Below are positions 59,801 to 64,000 of a stretch of DNA of 64,000 bases, in pieces. The notes beneath the pieces were generated by a model. That model searched no databases, had not been told where the DNA came from, and was given only the letters and a program-made list of their open reading frames with translations. Within the stretch, counting starts at the first letter, position 1. Each line of letters opens with the position of its first letter. The stretch is from Ancylostoma caninum. Its lineage: Eukaryota > Nematoda > Chromadorea > Rhabditida > Ancylostomatidae. The stretch is from the NCBI GenBank assembly GCA_037903475.1, contig JBAJFG010000314.1, positions 1,426,001-1,490,000 of the forward strand, in the 5' to 3' direction. Both the position numbers and the translations under genes were made by a program.

Positions 59801-61530
59801 TCTCGAGCCAGCCTCGTGACATGTTCGAAATATGTTGTGACGACATGAGGGGGGGGGGTTACTACCAGCCCAGGAACTATCCGCGTCTTCTAGGAATAGC
59901 CCTTATCCCCGCTGAAAGCCAGACACCTGCAGCATTTTCCTTCAATCATATTACAGTATGTTGTTTTCATTATTCCGTTTCCGCATAGTACGCAACTCAC
60001 ATACATAGCTATTGCTCCGATAATTTCGCATAATTTTTACCCCTCATGCACGAAAATGCTCAGATATGAGAAATTTGACCCGTTCCTGCAAAAGCAGACG
60101 TACTTCTTCATGGGGCTCTCAACAAGTGATAGAAGATTTGCATCTATTTCTTACTGCTTTTATGTGCCAGATTTCTGGAGGCACCAAAATACACCATATT
60201 GTACTTGTTCACAGTTTCATGAGCAGTGGAAAACTCGGACATTGCAGCAGTAAGGAACTCTTTTGTACGCGGATCGCCAAACACGATTGCACCCTTCCGC
60301 TGGTCTGCCGCACAGCATCTGACAGCCACTAGTCTGCCGCACCGCAAAGTATGTACAGTGGACGTCAATGGCGGTGGCTCATCCTCAGCCTTGGAAAGGA
60401 CATCGCGCAACCGCGCCGCACGCGCCAGCATAACCGATGTCTTCTGCTTCTGTTCCACCCGTTGCTAGGATTTTCGACCGAATCGGGAAGAAAAGCGCCT
60501 AGGAATACCATTCCGGCGCAGAAGACACCGATCCGGGTGCGCGCGGCGCGGTTGCGTGGCATCCTTATCGAGACCACGGATGGGTCACCGTCGTTGACGT
60601 CCACTGTAGGTGCGGCATGGCAGGTTAATGGAGGAATGCAGTGGTAGTTGATGCCCCCTATACATGGCTGGTAGTTGATGCCCCCTATACATGAGATGAG
60701 CGACTATTTGGATCGACTACTGACTGTTTTCGTCTAAATTTGTTACTATTTTGATGTCTGTCTGCCAATATAATGCTAATGCTTCATGAGATGACCATAT
60801 CTTCAGAGCAAACATGTGGCTGCTCGCATTTTCACTGCTTAGGTTTCCTCACCTGTTTTGGTCGCTGTCCGCTGATGATTTCGGTACTTTCTTCTGGCAA
60901 TTCCACCCTCGGGAAAACAGGTTCGAAGGATGACTGGAAGTGATTGAAATGTCTCGTTGAAAATGCATGTTCCAAGGCATAACCAAATTTTCCGCTATTC
61001 AGGTATGATACCACTTTTTAGGGTGTCAAACACCGAAAATAAATTCGTTCCGTCAGCACACTATATTATAATAGCGAAACTGAGAAGACCGTAGCGAATC
61101 TAACTTTCGATTTATAACAGAACTCACCTCATTGGTCAGGTGCTCAGGAATAAAGGATCCGTCTTGTTCGAAGAGGCCGGAGAGCTTTTCCTGATCGAAT
61201 GGAGCAGCTAAATGCCAGGTGTTTACTTCCAGTACAGATACTTAAGAATTTTGCTACAAGTCTGGTCATAGCAAGTTCAATTCTGGAAGAAAATCTTCTG
61301 CAAAAAGAGCAGAGGCCAATTTGTTTGCTAGTTTACCTCTTCGAATGCAAATGCATAAATTTCATAAGCTCTCCCTCAATTAACTGCTAAGGAAGTGCCA
61401 TATGTCATTCTCGATGCCTCACCGTCTTCATCAATTGTAATGGTCGTGGTTGTCTGGGTGGTACTTGTTGATGTCGACGCTTCGGTGCTGGTCGAAGCAG
61501 GTAACTCGAAAGTAGTAGTTTCGCTATCCA
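56811..61530 (-). CDS. SEA-domain, single-pass membrane mucin-like protein (partial)
   Basis: Minus-strand exons in transcription order are 61530-61423 (Thr/Ser-rich), a segment ending at 61129 ([14 protein letters not shown]), one from about 61000 to 60849 ([15 protein letters not shown]), 58748-58661, 58362-57554, 57492-57353, 57099-57023 and 56947-56811. Phases agree at every junction except 61129 to about 61000. The 57554-58362 exon encodes about 120 residues of Pro-Glu-Pro-Gln repeats. It is followed by the SEA domain ([20 protein letters not shown] ... [18 protein letters not shown]), where GSVIV matches the G-SVVV autocleavage motif. A Ser/Pro stalk and a hydrophobic helix [19 protein letters not shown] come next. 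SEA proteins of this layout sit on apical surfaces with a long glycosylated ectodomain. The 5' exons and cytoplasmic tail were not found. The family is nematode mucin-like; no specific orthologue is claimed. Confidence 0.8.
58946..59871. mobile_element. TIR element carrying tRNA-like promoter boxes
   Basis: The left end GGGCTGGTAGTAATCCCCTCA ... GTCACAACATGT and right end ACATGTTCGAAATATGTTGTGACG ... TTACTACCAGCCC are inverted copies, the right one expanded by a G10 run. Inside, 59485-59555 has TGGCATAGTGG and GGTTCGATTCC, good A- and B-box matches, and the minus strand at 59060-59155 has TAGCGCAGAGG. Neither folds into a complete cloverleaf by hand. The element lies in an intron of the SEA gene. 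Confidence 0.65.
60356..60606. mobile_element. TA-flanked MITE, CAGTGGACG family, copy 3
   Basis: Ends CAGTGGACGTCAATGGCGG and GACGTCCACTG are flanked by TA (60354-60355, 60607-60608). The interior GACCGAATCGGGAAGAAAAG and GCGCGCGGCGCGGTTGCG matches copies 1 and 2. A 24-bp direct duplication, GTAGTTGATGCCCCCTATAC, follows at about 60644-60692. Confidence 0.88.
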
Positions 61531-64000
61531 CTGCAAATAATGATAATCAATCCTTCGAACCACTTCCTACTTTTAGCCTATACTCAGATACCAAGACTTT
61601 TGATTCTCGAATATTCTCATAGCCCCTTCAAAACTGCAACAAACTCTCGTTTTACTAACATTGCCTTTATTCACGTTCTCGTCAAACTCCCTCGATTTTC
61701 AAAAATATGTAAATGGTTCCAGTTTGCTAAAAGAAAAAGAAAAACAATTGAATAGAAATCCTAATTCGTTTGGTGAGCTGTGTATCCGCTGGGGATATGG
61801 CTTCCTTCCTACCGAATAAACAGCTACATCACCGGATGAACAGCTACTACATCTCCGGATAAAAAGCTGTACACTATCAGACAACAGCCCACTGTTGGAG
61901 AAAGCACTGCATTAAAATGCACAAAAAATCATTACTTTGACATTTTTCAACCAGAAGGAGCATCTTTCTCTACATAAAATAATGCTTACATCTAACATCT
62001 ATTATTGCAAACGGTCATGCGTTACTTGTGAAGATATGAAAAAAAACTCTACTTCAATTTTTTCTGGCCATGAATAAAACTTTTCAACTAAAAGCATAGC
62101 AATACGAAATCGGCATTGAAAGAGACCATTTCAGGCCCCAGCACGAGCCTTCCGTAGGGTCGGAACAAAAACGAAGCCTGCTTTGAAAAAGCCAAATTTA
62201 ACGAAGTCCCCTTTGGATAACGAGACATTGAGGAGAATTCAAATTGACGCGTTTTTCACGGATATCTAAGGATACTAGTATAAAGTTCTCTCAAAATACG
62301 TCGACAAGCGCATAAAAGTGTGCAGGACAAAAACGACGTTAGTTATAGGAAATGTTTCTAAAGAAAAAAGTACAGAAACCAATACAGAGTTCACAGAAAA
62401 CTTTCATAAAAGTTGGTGGTAATAAATCTAGGAGGGAGAAGTGAGAATTCTGAATTCCTCTACAAGCAATGCCACCACTGATGACATAAGTGGGAGGCAG
62501 CTTAAATAGAAAAACAGCTTTTGAATGAATAGCAAGGAAGAAGACGACATAATACATCAAAGATCCACTGGAAGACGTGCAGAAACACGCTGGGCTGATT
62601 TGAATGGGGCTGCTGCACTGATTTGAATGCAAATGAAACGCGAGCTGTCTTATTGTCCGTCGGCGCATCGTAGGGTATAAAAAAGTTTACCTTTTTTGGG
62701 CTATATCTCTGCTAAAAGGATATGATATGGGACATACTAAGGTGCGTATGAAAGCACGAGATTAGTGGTATAAGTGTATGAAAAATCCACCGAAACTATT
62801 GTGCCTGAATAGAAAATCTATGCTTCTGAAGTGCCACGAAAGGCTCAGCCCTTCGTGGCTGCGGGTCCAGCCCTTCGCACGAAGGGCTGGACCATTTAAT
62901 GAGCATACAATTTTTTCATTCACATAGGTTTGGGGAACCATTTCAAACACTTATTGTGCACGCTGAGACACATTTTTGCCCAAAATTTGAAGTGAATCCG
63001 TGAAGTCTGGACTTAGTTACCTAACACAGCTTTTTTACTTTGCAAATGTTTGGAATGTCTTTTCCAAGAACTCCAAGTATTCCCTTTGTTCTTGTTTCAC
63101 CGAAGATTCCAAATCAATCCGTGCAGTTTCAGCAGCGCAGCAGTGCCTCGTTTCCTCCGGGTAGTGGGAACCTATGAATGATCTGCTCCAATCGAACTTT
63201 TTCGTCCTCACTCGCCGTTATTGTGCAGCTGGAAGTACCAGGAGTCGTTTCCTCGAGCTTTTTTCCTCCTCGCTTTATCAACGCGTTGCACATCTTGGGA
63301 CCCACAAAGACCCAATTTTTTTCGGGGCTCAGATTCGGACCCTGTACGGAGCCCCCTTTGATTTTTGCCCTCTTCACGAAGCCCAGCTTGCCTCCGGGAC
63401 AGCCGTGCTGGGGCCTGGACCATTTCGACTCCTAGCTGAATCCGTATAAACACAGCTGCACACCCATTATTTAAGATTGCTCAAGACTTGAAAGGAAACT
63501 ACTAGTGACAAGAGGGGGATGCGAATTCCATTTCATTTTTATTTTCAATTGATTATATCGTGTCAAAACAAAGGAGCAAAGGGAAAACTATGAACGGCAA
63601 CTAGGATGAGAAGAGAACAAATGGACATACTAAGTGGACCACTGAATAACGGATCCTTCTATCCAACCGCTTCGAGAAATGTGCTTTCACTGAGGGGATA
63701 TTTGAGGAGATTCCCCATGTCATTTATAGAGACCGGTAAAAGACAACCAACCAATCCACGCTCCAGTTTCATCTCTCTTTTCAATACGGGGCTGCAGTAA
63801 AAACTAGGAATCTCACGCCTCACGGAGCATGGTCTCCTGACTCTGTCACCCCTAATTATCAATTGATCCTGATAGTCGATGCCTCTTTGCGAAGCAAATA
63901 TTGTATAATAATTCTCCAAAGTTAGCGGTGTTAATTCGCATTTTCCAGATTTTGAAGTGTTCGAGCTTCAGAGCACGCAGTTCTCGGAAAAAAGGAGCCA
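61531..64000. other. Region upstream of the SEA gene's last visible exon, with hairpins
   Basis: No exon could be joined to the SEA gene here. Its 5' part may lie here or beyond the window. 62833-62893 forms two adjacent hairpins: GCCACGAA/TTCGTGGC, and the perfect 14-bp stem GGTCCAGCCCTTCG / CGAAGGGCTGGACC with a two-base loop. Open frames on both strands at 63129-63453 overlap and have no family match, so they are not called. Confidence 0.5.

Noticed and set aside
63129..63453. Possible coding exon on either strand
   Set aside because: Overlapping open frames occur on both strands with no family match and no consistent splice phase with the neighbouring SEA gene.

Overview
The window is nuclear DNA of a nematode. 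Small exons are separated by introns of very unequal size, and splice acceptors lie only a few bases before several start codons, as expected for spliced-leader trans-splicing. Two genes assemble completely into nematode/animal orthologues. The density of RTE, Tc1/mariner, CACTA-like and foldback elements suggests a repeat-rich clade V (strongylid, hookworm-like) parasite. That species-level placement is inference from gene style and repeat load, not from a search.

Layout: 1-9 kb holds no convincing gene. It contains dispersed elements: two copies of a repeat carrying a roughly 48-bp minisatellite, several foldback elements, and a 382-bp (AC)n tract. At 9.0-10.65 kb lie exons of an unrecognised plus-strand gene, whose last exon sits between two 180-bp inverted repeats. 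From 13.5 to 24.5 kb matching terminal sequences and clusters of a GGGCAGGCC motif bracket a region with two same-strand genes. The first is a decayed TNP2/CACTA-like transposase. The second is a ten-exon gene of unknown function whose introns hold a TTAA-flanked foldback element and a 5'-truncated antisense RTE retrotransposon. I read this as one large, nested, two-gene DNA transposon, or as a transposon inserted in a smaller one.

25.0-30.6 kb is a complete sorting nexin 1 gene (12 exons, 471 residues, PX plus BAR). 35.6-42.8 kb is a complete CCM3/PDCD10 gene (6 exons, 214 residues). Its 4.4-kb fourth intron contains a broken mariner-type transposase, a MITE nested inside that, and a deleted mariner with Hsmar-like ends. 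45.3-47.1 kb is a decayed coding region. 53.3-55.9 kb holds exons of one or two unrecognised plus-strand genes. On the minus strand at 56.8-61.5 kb is a single-pass membrane mucin-like protein. It has Thr/Ser-rich and Pro-Glu-Gln-rich stretches and a SEA domain with a recognisable GSVIV cleavage motif just before the membrane helix; both ends of this gene are missing.

The genes do not form an operon or a shared pathway. SNX1 (retromer sorting) and CCM3 (STRIPAK/GCKIII kinase adaptor) are neighbours on the same strand but about 5 kb apart. All exon joins were made by hand from splice-site consensus and reading phase; no alignment or transcript data were used.
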